From Bacillota bacterium (lineage in GTDB: Bacteria; Bacillota; Clostridia; Christensenellales; CAG-314), in the NCBI GenBank assembly GCA_023458375.1, contig JAEWZT010000007.1:62001-126000 (forward strand): 64,000 nucleotides of DNA. Reading direction: 5' to 3'. Under the pieces are notes generated by a model that worked only from the letters and a program-made list of their open reading frames with translations, had not been told where the DNA came from and made no database searches. Positions 39,761 through 48,828 of the stretch are shown here, in pieces; within the stretch, counting starts at the first letter, position 1, and each line of letters starts with the position of its first letter. The translations under genes and the position numbers were made by a program.

Positions 39761-41272
39761 TTAAATAATTTCAAGGTTCTTCTTAAAGACTCTTTTAAAC
39801 TCCAAAGCCCAGCGAATGGCTTCTTTTATTTCTAAGCTTGCGTCCCCCTCAACTTCCGTTTTCATTATTACCGAGTCGCCTAAAACGTCGCAGTTTATTT
39901 CTGTAACTAACGCGCTCCGCGTTACGTCAAGTGCAACGGCAAGTTGGAGCAGAACGGCAAGTTTTTTGCTCGCCTCTAAGTCTTCGGGCGTTAAAATGGT
40001 GTTATACCTTGCCCATTCGGTGTATGAGGTATCCTCTTTGCTGTAAGCTTCGCAAATATATGACGCCAAAACTATATCGTTGTGGGGCGCGCCGTAAAGA
40101 TTGGATTTAAGCAGCATATACGAGCTATGCTTGCCGAAATCGTAAAACTTTACCACCTTTCCGCACTCGTAAAGCATACTGGCAATGCGCAGCACCTTGA
40201 CGTAAGCGCGCGGGAACTTGTGCAATACCCTAAGCTGCTTAAAAAGCTGGACGGCAAGGTTGAAGGTATGCTCGGAATGCAGGGAATCTAAATTCCATTT
40301 CCTTATTTGCGTTTGAATGGAATGACCCAAAATATCCACAATAGGCTTGTCCTGCGTCGTGGGAAGGGCGTAGTTAAACATTATGCCTTCTCTTATTCCG
40401 CAAGAGCAGCAGGTGATTTTTTTAAAGCCGGTAAAGTCCAAAAAGGCCTTTAAAGCCGCAAGCGCGCAGGGGAAAACGTCGGCTCGCGCCGCCGACAACC
40501 CCTTGATTTTGCTTGCCTTTTCAAGGTCAAAGGGCTTTATCATATTGTAAATGTAATCAAAGTCGTTATACTCTATGTGGTAGTTATGCACCATTTCCAA
40601 AGGGTATTTTTTAATTTTTCTGTTTATTTTCGCCAAAGAACGGATACTTCCCCCCACGCCAATAAGCTGGTAGTCCTCTTCAATTTCTTTTAGCCACGTT
40701 ATGGGAGCCAATTGCCCCTTGACATATTCTTCAATAAGTTCGCAAGACTTTTGAGGGGTAGTTTCTTCGTTTACAAACATACCTGCAAGCGTTACGGCGC
40801 CGAAAGGCAGCACAAGGCGCTGAATAACGTTGCGCCTGTTATATAAAACAAGCTTAATGCTTCCGCCCCCCACCTCGCAAATTACGCCTTTTGGCACTTC
40901 AATTGTATTGATTACGCCTATATAGTCGCGGTTGGCTTCCTCTTCTTCTGAAAGCACCACAAACCGCACGCCCGTAGCCGCAAACATGTCGGACAAAAAC
41001 GTTTTTTGGTTTTTTGCATTGCGCACGGCGGCAGTCGTATAAGCAAGGATTTTTTCCACATTATATACGGCGCAGCGCTTTTTAAAAGCCTTTACGGTAG
41101 TTATAGCCTGCAAAACCCTTGTGGGCTTTAAGTTTCCGCCCGCTTCAGTTTCGCCCAATTTAACTTGTTCCTTAGTTTCTTCCACGACGGAAAAATACCC
41201 GCCGTCATAGACGTCGTAGATAGCCAGTCTTGCAGTATTGGAGCCTAAATCAATTAAACCTACTCTTTCCAT
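39761..41272 (-). CDS. Ppx/GppA-family phosphatase
   Basis: A 503-residue protein: N-terminal GLIDLGSNTARLAIYDV and ICEVGGGSIKLVLYNRR (actin-like ATP/phosphate fold), and a C-terminal helical HD-like domain (RIASMLYECGKVVKFYDFG, HSSYMLLKSNLYGAPHNDI). Such enzymes hydrolyse polyphosphate or pppGpp and tune stringent response. It stands alone. Which substrate is not clear. Confidence 0.9.
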   Translation of the reverse strand: MERVGLIDLGSNTARLAIYDVYDGGYFSVVEETKEQVKLGETEAGGNLKPTRVLQAITTVKAFKKRCAVYNVEKILAYTTAAVRNAKNQKTFLSDMFAATGVRFVVLSEEEEANRDYIGVINTIEVPKGVICEVGGGSIKLVLYNRRNVIQRLVLPFGAVTLAGMFVNEETTPQKSCELIEEYVKGQLAPITWLKEIEEDYQLIGVGGSIRSLAKINRKIKKYPLEMVHNYHIEYNDFDYIYNMIKPFDLEKASKIKGLSAARADVFPCALAALKAFLDFTGFKKITCCSCGIREGIMFNYALPTTQDKPIVDILGHSIQTQIRKWNLDSLHSEHTFNLAVQLFKQLRVLHKFPRAYVKVLRIASMLYECGKVVKFYDFGKHSSYMLLKSNLYGAPHNDIVLASYICEAYSKEDTSYTEWARYNTILTPEDLEASKKLAVLLQLAVALDVTRSALVTEINCDVLGDSVIMKTEVEGDASLEIKEAIRWALEFKRVFKKNLEII

Positions 41273-41549
41273 TTTAATAAGTATATCCTTTTTGCATCAG
41301 TTTTTACGTTAATTTTTATGTTTTCGCCTGCCAAAAAGGCGCTACGCGCCATTCTCAACTATAATAGCATATATTATTTGGGTTGTATAGACGTTTTTGA
41401 AAAATATTCATCATTCTGCGCAAATATTTTAAGTATCGCGTCAAGCGTCAAGGGCATATAAAAGACGCAAAGGCAAACGTGAAAACAAAGGTTTGCCGCA
41501 TGAATATTTTATAAAAAAGCATAAGATTTTTTTGTAAAAGCAAACGCCG

Positions 41550-41936
41550 TTAACTTTCCTCCTCTTCCTTTTTCTTAAAGCTCTTTATAGCCAAAACAAG
41601 CTGCCAAACGCCTAAACCTATTAAAAGCGCGCCGAAACAATAGCGCAAAATCTCCTGACCCACGAACTTGGTTAAATAGGCGCCCAAAACACCCGTTAAA
41701 AGTGCGGGAAAAACCAAATAACCAAGTTTGTAAGTTTTTAACAGTCCGTTTTTGGCATGGAAAATTAAAGCGGCGCCGCACATGGGTATAAAGGATATTA
41801 AGTTTATAGCCTGCACGGTGTGCTGCGATAAGGGTAAAAAATTAAGCAGCGGTATTAGCAGCGTGCCGCCCCCCATTCCCATTCCGCCCAGTATTCCCGA
41901 TAAAAACCCGAACAATATAAGCAAAAAGATTTCCAT
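41550..41936 (-). CDS. TSUP-family transporter, half-size subunit A
   Basis: A 128-residue membrane protein with about four segments, beginning LFGFLSGILGGMGMGGGTLL, the TauE/SafE motif. Full TSUP transporters are ~250 residues; here the two halves are separate genes. Likely moves sulfite, organosulfonates or similar anions. Follows its partner with a 12-bp gap. Confidence 0.85.
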   Translation of the reverse strand: MEIFLLILFGFLSGILGGMGMGGGTLLIPLLNFLPLSQHTVQAINLISFIPMCGAALIFHAKNGLLKTYKLGYLVFPALLTGVLGAYLTKFVGQEILRYCFGALLIGLGVWQLVLAIKSFKKKEEEES

Positions 41937-41948
41937 TGTTTTTTTCTC

Positions 41949-42320
41949 CTAAAAAAACATTCTTGCGCCTGCAATAAGCATTATAATGGCGAAAATGAGT
42001 TTTACCGCGCTCCCCTTTAACTTATTAAGCAGAAGCGCCCCCGTAATTCCGCCCGCCACCACCCCCAAAGTTACAAAGAGGGTGGGCTGCCATTCAACAT
42101 TGCCGTTAAGATAATAAATGAGCGCCGACAAAAGGGAGATGGGAAGTATTACAAGCATGGCTGTCGCATGCGCTTCTTTTTGATGCAAGTTAAGCACGGC
42201 AAGCAGCACCACGACCAAAAGTGTGCCTCCACCGCCGCCCAAAAAGCCGTTGATAAAACCAATTAAGATGCCCGCAATCAACAGCGCATAGCTTTGTTGT
42301 TTTCCGTATAACTGTTTCAT
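41949..42320 (-). CDS. TSUP-family transporter, half-size subunit B
   Basis: A 123-residue membrane protein with IGFINGFLGGGGGTLLVVVL near the start, the same TauE/SafE turn motif. It would pair with the downstream half to rebuild a full inverted-repeat transporter. Substrate unknown. Confidence 0.85.
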   Translation of the reverse strand: MKQLYGKQQSYALLIAGILIGFINGFLGGGGGTLLVVVLLAVLNLHQKEAHATAMLVILPISLLSALIYYLNGNVEWQPTLFVTLGVVAGGITGALLLNKLKGSAVKLIFAIIMLIAGARMFF

Positions 42321-42416
42321 ACATTAAGTGTTGACAAATCGCGCCAAATTATATTTATTTTTTTACTATTGATTTACTTAATTTACTGTTGTAAAATTAA
42401 AACAGAGGTAAAAACA

Positions 42417-43397
42417 ATGAAAAAGATTTTGTGTTTGTTATTGGCGGTTATAACGGTTTTTTCTTTTGCCGCCTGCGGGCGGCAGGAGGCTGACGGTTTT
42501 TATAAGCAATGGATGAGTTGTATTGAGGATGAAACGCTTTTAAAGCAAGTCGTAATACCGGGCAGCCACGATGCGGGCACAAAGGGAATGTTTTTCCTTG
42601 CCGAAACGCAGGGGGAAAGTGTGGCGGCGCAGCTTAGTAAAGGAGTAAGGTATTTGGACATAAGAGTGAGCAAAAAGAATGACGGCAGCCTTGTGATTTT
42701 CCACGGTCCAATTAAGGGGCGCAAGTTTCAAAAGGTAATTGACGAAATTACAAGTTTTATTGCCGCAAACGTTACCGAAACGCTTATACTTGATTTTCAG
42801 CACTTTGACGGGAACAGCCAAGAGGACGTAGCGCAGGCAATTGAATCAAACTGGGGGCAATATTTAATAACAAAAGACAAAGAAAAAAGCGATGCCGAGT
42901 TTTTTGACGCGCTTACGTTATCTTCTTGCAGAGGAAAGCTACTGATTTTCTGGGGGAGCGACCAAGGGGCTGAAAGAAATTGGGCGTTTAGGCGAAACAA
43001 CGACGCGGGAACGCTTTCAGACACTCAGCTTGAAAGTTATTACGACGGCGACGAACACAAAAAGGGCAGCGACCATTTAATAAAATATTTAAGCAATTAT
43101 ATAGAAAGGTACAAAGAAAAAGATAGCGGGCTTTTCGTTTTGCAGGGGCAGTTGACCGCGCCTAAGCTTTTGGTTTCTCCCAAAAGTTTGGAAAGGAAGC
43201 ACGGCGAGAATATGACGCGTTTTGTAAAGGCTCTAAAAGACAGCCCTGACCTAAACTATATAAACATAATAATGCGCGACTACATAACAAAAGGCGCCGA
43301 AAAAATTAACAGCATTTTATATTTAAATGCTAAAAAGGGCAATGTCAAAGAAACCGCGGTTGAAAACTTTTTACGCTTAACGCAAAGCGCCGCTTAA
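42417..43397 (+). CDS. Secreted PLC-X-domain lipoprotein
   Basis: A 326-residue protein. Lipoprotein signal KKILCLLLAVITVFSFAAC, then a PI-PLC X-like domain with QVVIPGSHDAGTKGM (first catalytic His) and SLVIFHGPIKGRKFQ (second His), KGVRYLDIRV between. Bacterial relatives cleave phosphatidylinositol or glycosyl-PI anchors. ATG 42417 behind ACAGAGGTAAAAACA is preferred to an upstream frame. Activity on which lipid is not known. Confidence 0.85.
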   Translation: MKKILCLLLAVITVFSFAACGRQEADGFYKQWMSCIEDETLLKQVVIPGSHDAGTKGMFFLAETQGESVAAQLSKGVRYLDIRVSKKNDGSLVIFHGPIKGRKFQKVIDEITSFIAANVTETLILDFQHFDGNSQEDVAQAIESNWGQYLITKDKEKSDAEFFDALTLSSCRGKLLIFWGSDQGAERNWAFRRNNDAGTLSDTQLESYYDGDEHKKGSDHLIKYLSNYIERYKEKDSGLFVLQGQLTAPKLLVSPKSLERKHGENMTRFVKALKDSPDLNYINIIMRDYITKGAEKINSILYLNAKKGNVKETAVENFLRLTQSAA

Positions 43398-43637
43398 TAT
43401 GCACATGCAATAAAATATCAAAAAAACTACCGTTTTTAATTATTTTAAAAATGCAGAAACGGACGGTTAAAAACAACCAAAATAAGCCACGCAATTTTTT
43501 TCAAAAAATAAAACGCTTACAGGGCTTAAAACTTAAAGGCGACTAATTACAAAAACATATATTTTTGCGTAGTTTAAAATATAGTGTATAAGATAAAATA
43601 TAGGATAGTGTTAGAATACAAAAGCTTCAAAAATATA

Positions 43638-44156
43638 TCAATATTTTATGTCTTTTAATGCGTCTAAAATCTCTGCCGTAACTTTTTTCGCGCTTTTGCC
43701 GTCGGAAACAATCGTTATGTCGGCGTATTTTTCGTATAAAGGCTTGCGGGAACTGAGAACTTCTTCTATTTTTTCTACGGTAAGAGGAGAAAAAAGCGGT
43801 CGGACAACGCCCGATTTTTTTATCCTCGCGTAGCAAGTTTTTGCGCAGCAGGACAAATAAACTATGTAGCAAGTTTTTTGAATTTCGCGCATAACCTTTT
43901 CGTCAAGCACCGCGCCGCCGCCCAAAGATATTACCGCCTTGTCAAAGATGCAGGCGCACTCCGCGCTTTGCGCTTCAAGCTCGCGAAAACTCCCCTCGCC
44001 GTAAAGGGAAATGATTTCGCTTATCTTTTGCCCCCGCATAAACTCAACGTATTCGTCGGTATCAAAGGACAAATATCCTATCTGGGGGGCAAGCAGCTTT
44101 GCCGCAGTTGTCTTGCCCGCGCCCGCCATGCCTATTATCGCTATGTTTTCTTTCAT
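43638..44156 (-). CDS. aroK: Shikimate kinase
   Basis: A 172-residue P-loop kinase: IGMAGAGKTTAAKLLAPQIG, DTDEYVEFMRGQKISEII (shikimate Asp), EGSFRELEAQ and SLGGGAVLDE. Phosphorylates shikimate at O3. Last gene of the aro operon reading aroC-B-A-E-Q-K; a ~140-bp gap lies before aroQ. Confidence 0.93.
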   Translation of the reverse strand: MKENIAIIGMAGAGKTTAAKLLAPQIGYLSFDTDEYVEFMRGQKISEIISLYGEGSFRELEAQSAECACIFDKAVISLGGGAVLDEKVMREIQKTCYIVYLSCCAKTCYARIKKSGVVRPLFSPLTVEKIEEVLSSRKPLYEKYADITIVSDGKSAKKVTAEILDALKDIKY

Positions 44157-44294
44157 TTCTTATCGCCGTTTTTTTATTTTAGTCTTTGACCCGCAAACTG
44201 CCGTCTTGCGGCAAAAGATTTGAATAATTCACTCTTACGGGTTTTGTTGCATTTTATACGGTTACGGTTAATTTTAATTTTATCGTTATTTGCT

Positions 44295-44723
44295 TTATTG
44301 GTTTTTTAGGCGGTCGGCAAAATAATCCACCGCCTCAAAATAGCTTTTTTCTTTTTTGCCCATAAAACACGCCTTAACGACGCCCTCTAACACGCGGATT
44401 TTGCGGAAATCCTCTCTCTTAGTTATGTCGGAAAGGTGAACTTCAACTGCCGCGGGGGCGCACTCAACGGCGTCCCTAATTGCGTAACTGTAATGGGAGT
44501 AAGCGCCGGCGTTGAGTATAATTCCGTCAGCTTTTGCGTTGTGAAGAGCGTCTATAATTTCCCCCTCGCAGTTGCTTTGAAAAAACTCCGTTTTTATTCC
44601 TTTTTCCTGCGCGTATGCCTCTACGGCTGCGTTAATTTCTTTTAAAGTTAAGCTGCCGTAAAGCGTTTTGTCTCTTTTGCCAAGCATATTGAGGTTAGCG
44701 CCGTTTATTATCAGCAATTTCAT
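44295..44723 (-). CDS. aroQ: Type II 3-dehydroquinate dehydratase
   Basis: A 142-residue protein: LIINGANLNMLGKRDKTLYG (catalytic Tyr), FFQSNCEGEIIDALHNA, ILNAGAYSHYSYAIRDA (His) and EVHLSDITKREDFRK. Converts dehydroquinate into dehydroshikimate. ATG 44723 with GGAGAATTTTTAC is preferred to an upstream start; it overlaps the aroE end by 29 bp. Confidence 0.94.
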   Translation of the reverse strand: MKLLIINGANLNMLGKRDKTLYGSLTLKEINAAVEAYAQEKGIKTEFFQSNCEGEIIDALHNAKADGIILNAGAYSHYSYAIRDAVECAPAAVEVHLSDITKREDFRKIRVLEGVVKACFMGKKEKSYFEAVDYFADRLKNQ

Positions 44724-45459
44724 GTAAAAATTCTCCGTATCGGTAGTTTGCGTCGGCAAGTTCTTTGTTAAAAAAAAGTTTGTAAGCTGTTAAGCCCTGA
44801 AAATAAAGCATGGCAAGTCCGTTGATTGCCGCGACATTTTTTTCCTTTGCGCATTTAAGCAGCGCGCTTTCTTCTTTGTAATCGGCGTCAAAAACGAACC
44901 TGCTTGAAGCGATTTGCTCGGTGGTAATCAAGCTTAATTCCTTTTGGGGAGGAATAAAGGAAAGGATTCCCTCCGCGTCGCCCTTAAAGGGTGTAAGGCT
45001 TAACTCTTTTTCCAACGCCTTTGCTTTTTGGGCGTCTCTGCTGACGACGTTAATCAATGCACCTTCCTTTGACAATGCTTGACAAGCGCTATACGCCGCT
45101 CCCCCTGCGCCGACAATTAACAGTTTTGCCCCTTTAATGCCTATGCCGAAATGATTTAGCGCCAGCGCCAAACCTTTTCCGTCGGTAGAAGCGCATACCG
45201 CGCCTTGCGGCGTGTTTACAATTGTGTTAATTGAACCATTTAAACTATATAGGCGCGCCGCCCTAAACTTAAAGGGCGCAGTGATATTGACTCCGTCAAA
45301 GCTTTCAATGGCGTCTTTAAGCGACTGCCCGTCGGCGTTTTTGTCAAGTGAAAAAGTTGAATACTCGCAGGCTTCTCCGCCGATTTTTTGGAAAAATTTA
45401 TAAAGTAGAGGAGATAGGCTGCCGCTGACATTACTTCCTATAAGAGCAAGTTTTTTCAT
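44695..45459 (-). CDS. aroE: Shikimate dehydrogenase
   Basis: A 254-residue enzyme: LIGSNVSGSLSPLLYKFF (substrate), VNITAPFKFRAARLYS (catalytic Lys), LLIVGAGGAAYSACQALSK (NADP loop) and INGLAMLYFQGLTAYKLFF. The loop is a bit shorter and the ASTDGKGLALAL motif is kept. NADPH-dependent reduction of dehydroshikimate. Confidence 0.92.
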   Translation of the reverse strand: MKKLALIGSNVSGSLSPLLYKFFQKIGGEACEYSTFSLDKNADGQSLKDAIESFDGVNITAPFKFRAARLYSLNGSINTIVNTPQGAVCASTDGKGLALALNHFGIGIKGAKLLIVGAGGAAYSACQALSKEGALINVVSRDAQKAKALEKELSLTPFKGDAEGILSFIPPQKELSLITTEQIASSRFVFDADYKEESALLKCAKEKNVAAINGLAMLYFQGLTAYKLFFNKELADANYRYGEFLHEIADNKRR

Positions 45460-45561
45460 TTCAAGTTCCTTTAATGTGTTAAGCGCAAAAGCGTTTAGTT
45501 TATAATTATTTTGTTTTTACGAGTTAATAAGGCTGTTTTGATTTTTGCAACGCCGACGCTC

Positions 45562-46818
45562 TCAACCTCTTATGCGCCTTTTGATAAACTTTAAAGAGGC
45601 GGGGCTTGAAATGCCTATGCAAGCAACGTCGTCAATTTCCGCGCCTTTTTTTGAAAGAGCGGCAATGACGGCAGAAGTCAAAGCTATACGGTGGTCGCCG
45701 TATGTTTTTATTGCGCCGCCGTTATTTTCCCCGCCTTTGCAAAATATTGCGTCGGAAGAAAATCCGCAGTCAAAACCCACGGAATTGAGCATTTCGGCAG
45801 TGCTTTTTATCCTGTTGCTTTCCTTGCCGGCAAGACGGCTTAGCCCCTCCATTTCAAAGGCTGAGTTTACATTTGCCAGCAAAAAACAAAGCAGCGGAAC
45901 TTCGTCTATCAAAGCGCTTAAAGGCTCTTGAAAGCCCTTTAAGGGGCTTAAACTGCTCTTTTTAACAGTTATGTCGGCGTATTCTTCAAAACCGTTGCTT
46001 TTAAGAGATGTAATTGCGACGTTTGCGCCGCAAGAATCAAGCACTCTCAAAAAGCCCGTGCGCAAAGGATTTACAAGCACTTTTTTGACCTTTGTTTTGC
46101 CTTTAAAGGCGGCAAGCGCCATGTAATAATACGCCGTAGAAATGTCGTTTGGAATAAAAACTTTTTTGCCTAGCGGCACATGGGGAGTAATATAAACGCT
46201 GCCGACATCCCTTGCAATTAGGCTGTGCGAGGGGGCAAAAAAGGACAGAATCCTTTCGGTATGGTCGCGCGTCTTTTCATCTTCGCGTATTACGCTTTGA
46301 CCTTTTGCAAAAAGCGCCGCAAGCATTACGCAGCTTTTAGTTTGCGCCGAATTGTCTTTTACGGTATAGTCTGCGGCCTTTAAGGTTGAGGGCAAAATCT
46401 TAAAAAGTGCGCCCTCCTGCATGACGATTTGCGCGCCCATCTCTTCAAGGGCGGCAAGCATATTCATAGGTCTTTTGCTCAAAGACTTATCGCCCAAAAA
46501 GACCGCCTCTACGCCTATGCCCGCCGCCGCGCCCGCAAGCAAGCGCGCCGTAGTGCCGCTGTTTTGGCAGTCTAATATCACGCTCTTGGGAGGATTTATT
46601 ATAGGCTTAACATATGCTGTTTTCCCGATAATTTTAATTTTTGCGCCTAGCGTTATAAGGCAGTTTACGGTGGTAAGGACGTCGCGGCATAAAGAAATAT
46701 TTTGCAACACGCTTTTGCCTTTTGAAAGCGCCGCCACAATCAAAAGACGGTGGGATAAAGATTTGTCGCCCTCCGCCTTGGGGTTTAAATTAAATTTTTC
46801 TATCGGTTTAAAAAACAT
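45562..46818 (-). CDS. aroA: 3-phosphoshikimate 1-carboxyvinyltransferase (EPSP synthase)
   Basis: A 418-residue enzyme: AEGDKSLSHRLLIVAALSK, DCQNSGTTARLLAG, RPMNMLAAL-type Arg loop, LIDEVPLLCFLLAN and TYGDHRIALTSAVIAALS. Adds enolpyruvate from PEP to shikimate-3-phosphate. 102 bp precede the next downstream gene. The start overlaps aroB by 11 bp. Confidence 0.94.
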   Translation of the reverse strand: MFFKPIEKFNLNPKAEGDKSLSHRLLIVAALSKGKSVLQNISLCRDVLTTVNCLITLGAKIKIIGKTAYVKPIINPPKSVILDCQNSGTTARLLAGAAAGIGVEAVFLGDKSLSKRPMNMLAALEEMGAQIVMQEGALFKILPSTLKAADYTVKDNSAQTKSCVMLAALFAKGQSVIREDEKTRDHTERILSFFAPSHSLIARDVGSVYITPHVPLGKKVFIPNDISTAYYYMALAAFKGKTKVKKVLVNPLRTGFLRVLDSCGANVAITSLKSNGFEEYADITVKKSSLSPLKGFQEPLSALIDEVPLLCFLLANVNSAFEMEGLSRLAGKESNRIKSTAEMLNSVGFDCGFSSDAIFCKGGENNGGAIKTYGDHRIALTSAVIAALSKKGAEIDDVACIGISSPASLKFIKRRIRG

Positions 46819-47761
46819 GGCTCAAAAACTCTTTTAACTGCGCCGCCGTCAAAATTTTGTTTGCGGTGCAGTAATTTCCCGCGTAAAGCTCAAAGGAAAT
46901 GCCGCCGCGGTTCTTTTTATCATTTTCGCACAGTCTTATCGCTTTGTCAATATTGAGGGATTTTATCGGCTCAACAAGGCGCATAATTTTGTCAAGTGAG
47001 CTAAAAAACGTTTCTTCGTCAATTAAGCCCAATTTATTAGAAAGTTTCAGTTCGTAATAAAGCCCTTGCAGCACCGCTTTGCCGTGAGGGATTTTATAGA
47101 TTATTTCAAAGGCGTGAGCTAATGTATGCCCCAAATTAAGCGCGCGCCGTGCGCCTTTGTCGTAATAATCCTGCGCCGTTATTTGGCTTTTATAGCTTAC
47201 GCAAGCCTCAATTAACTCACGGGAAGGTATTTTTAAAGGTTTTTCAAGTGAATAGCAGGCATAAAGCTTGTCAATTTTTTGACTTAAAAAAGTGTATTTC
47301 ACAATTTCGCCCAGTCCGCTTATAATTTCGCGCTCGTTAAGCGTTTCAAGCAGCTTTAAGTCAATTATCACTTCGCCGTCGTAAAAAGTGCCCACCGCGT
47401 TTTTAACTTTGCAAACGTTTATCGCAGTTTTGCCTCCTACCGCCCCGTCAACGGCGGCAAGCAAAGTGGCGGGGACTTTAACGATATTTATTCCTCTTTT
47501 ATAAATTGAAGAAACAAAACTCACCGCGTCAATAAGCGAACCGCCCCCCACGGCAACAAGCGTTAAACCTCGCGAAAAGTTTTTTTCAAGCAGCAGCTTT
47601 ACAAGCTTTTGCACAAAGGAAAAACTTTTTAGTTTTTCGCCGCCCTTAACTTGCAGGTGCAGGTCTTTGGGAATATTTTCCAATTTCACCGCCTTGTCGG
47701 TAACGAAAAAATGTTCTCCCCCAAATTCGGCGGTATTAAACTCTTTAAAAATTACGTTCAC
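46808..47761 (-). CDS. aroB: 3-dehydroquinate synthase
   Basis: A 317-residue enzyme: AVGGGSLIDAVSFVSSIYKR, VDGAVGGKTAINVCKVKNAV, RALNLGHTLAHAFEIIYK (zinc His) and KNRGGISFELYAG. Slightly shorter than the usual 350 residues. NAD and divalent metal dependent formation of dehydroquinate. Start overlaps aroC by 4 bp. Confidence 0.94.
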   Translation of the reverse strand: MNVIFKEFNTAEFGGEHFFVTDKAVKLENIPKDLHLQVKGGEKLKSFSFVQKLVKLLLEKNFSRGLTLVAVGGGSLIDAVSFVSSIYKRGINIVKVPATLLAAVDGAVGGKTAINVCKVKNAVGTFYDGEVIIDLKLLETLNEREIISGLGEIVKYTFLSQKIDKLYACYSLEKPLKIPSRELIEACVSYKSQITAQDYYDKGARRALNLGHTLAHAFEIIYKIPHGKAVLQGLYYELKLSNKLGLIDEETFFSSLDKIMRLVEPIKSLNIDKAIRLCENDKKNRGGISFELYAGNYCTANKILTAAQLKEFLSHVF

Positions 47762-48804
47762 AGCCTGCCCTCTCTCTCAATAACTTGAAGTATAAGCATG
47801 GCAAGCATATTTTCCGCAATTACGCCGATGTTGCCTACCACGCATGTGTCGCTCCTTTCAAAGTGGGAATAACAGGGCTGCCGCGTTACAATGTCATAAG
47901 TTAAAAGCCCCTTAACGGAAGGAATGGGCTTGACCGCAAGGTTTATTACAACGGGCGCCCCCGTTGAAAGTCCCCCCGTTATGCCGCCGCAATTATTTGT
48001 GGCGTAAGATATATTTCCGCCCTCAACTTTAAAGTAGTCCGCCGCCTGCGCGCCCGAAAGAGAGCAAAGCTCAAAAGCTTCCCCTATTTCTACGCCTTTA
48101 ACAGAGGGGATTGCGGCAAGCTTATAAAAAATAAGCGCGTCAAGCCTTTTTTCGTAGTTGTATATTTCGCCTAGCCCGGCGGGCAGTCCGCGGCATTCAA
48201 CGCGCGCAACGCCCCCAAGCGTGTCGCCCTCTTGCCTCGCTTTGTCAATCAAGGCTACAACTCGTGCTTCTTTTTGACTGTCGGGAAAGCGCAAAAGACT
48301 GTTTTCAATTTCTTCCTTTGTATATTCTTGCCTTTTTGCGCCAATGCCCCCTATTGAAGAGGCATAACTTAAAAAGGTTATGCCTTTTTCGCTTAGTATC
48401 TGCTTTGCCACAGCGCCCGCAAGCACATGCGGAAGGGTGTTTCTGCCGCTCGCAAGCTCGGCGGCTTTCCTTGCGTCAAGCATGTCAAACTTTACGCACC
48501 CCGCAAAGTCCGCGTGTCCGCTTCTTAACGCGGTAATAGGCGGCTTTTCTTTGAACCTGCCGTCGCCGTTTTTAACAAAAAGTTCCAACACGCCCCCGTC
48601 GCTTTTGCCCTTTTTAATTCCCCTTTTAACGATTATCTCGTTTTTTTCCATACTTTGGCGCGCGCTTCTGCCGTAGCCTTGCTGCCTGTGCTTTAACTCA
48701 ACGCAAAGAGAGGGTATATCAATTTGATACCCCTCCTTTAAGCCGTAAATCCTTACGCCCATAACTTTGCTGTGGCTTGTGCCGTAAACCTTGTATTTTA
48801 TCAT
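47758..48804 (-). CDS. aroC: Chorismate synthase
   Basis: A 348-residue FMN enzyme: YGTSHSKVMGVRIYGLKEG, RHQQGYGRSARQSMEKNEI, RSGHADFAGCVKFDM, TNNCGGITGGLSTGAPVVIN and AVKPIPSVKGLL. It begins the aro operon, whose product chorismate feeds Phe, Tyr, Trp and folate. DAHP synthase is not in the window. Confidence 0.95.
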   Translation of the reverse strand: MIKYKVYGTSHSKVMGVRIYGLKEGYQIDIPSLCVELKHRQQGYGRSARQSMEKNEIIVKRGIKKGKSDGGVLELFVKNGDGRFKEKPPITALRSGHADFAGCVKFDMLDARKAAELASGRNTLPHVLAGAVAKQILSEKGITFLSYASSIGGIGAKRQEYTKEEIENSLLRFPDSQKEARVVALIDKARQEGDTLGGVARVECRGLPAGLGEIYNYEKRLDALIFYKLAAIPSVKGVEIGEAFELCSLSGAQAADYFKVEGGNISYATNNCGGITGGLSTGAPVVINLAVKPIPSVKGLLTYDIVTRQPCYSHFERSDTCVVGNIGVIAENMLAMLILQVIEREGRL

Positions 48805-48828
48805 TGGCTTATCTTAATTTTATCCTTT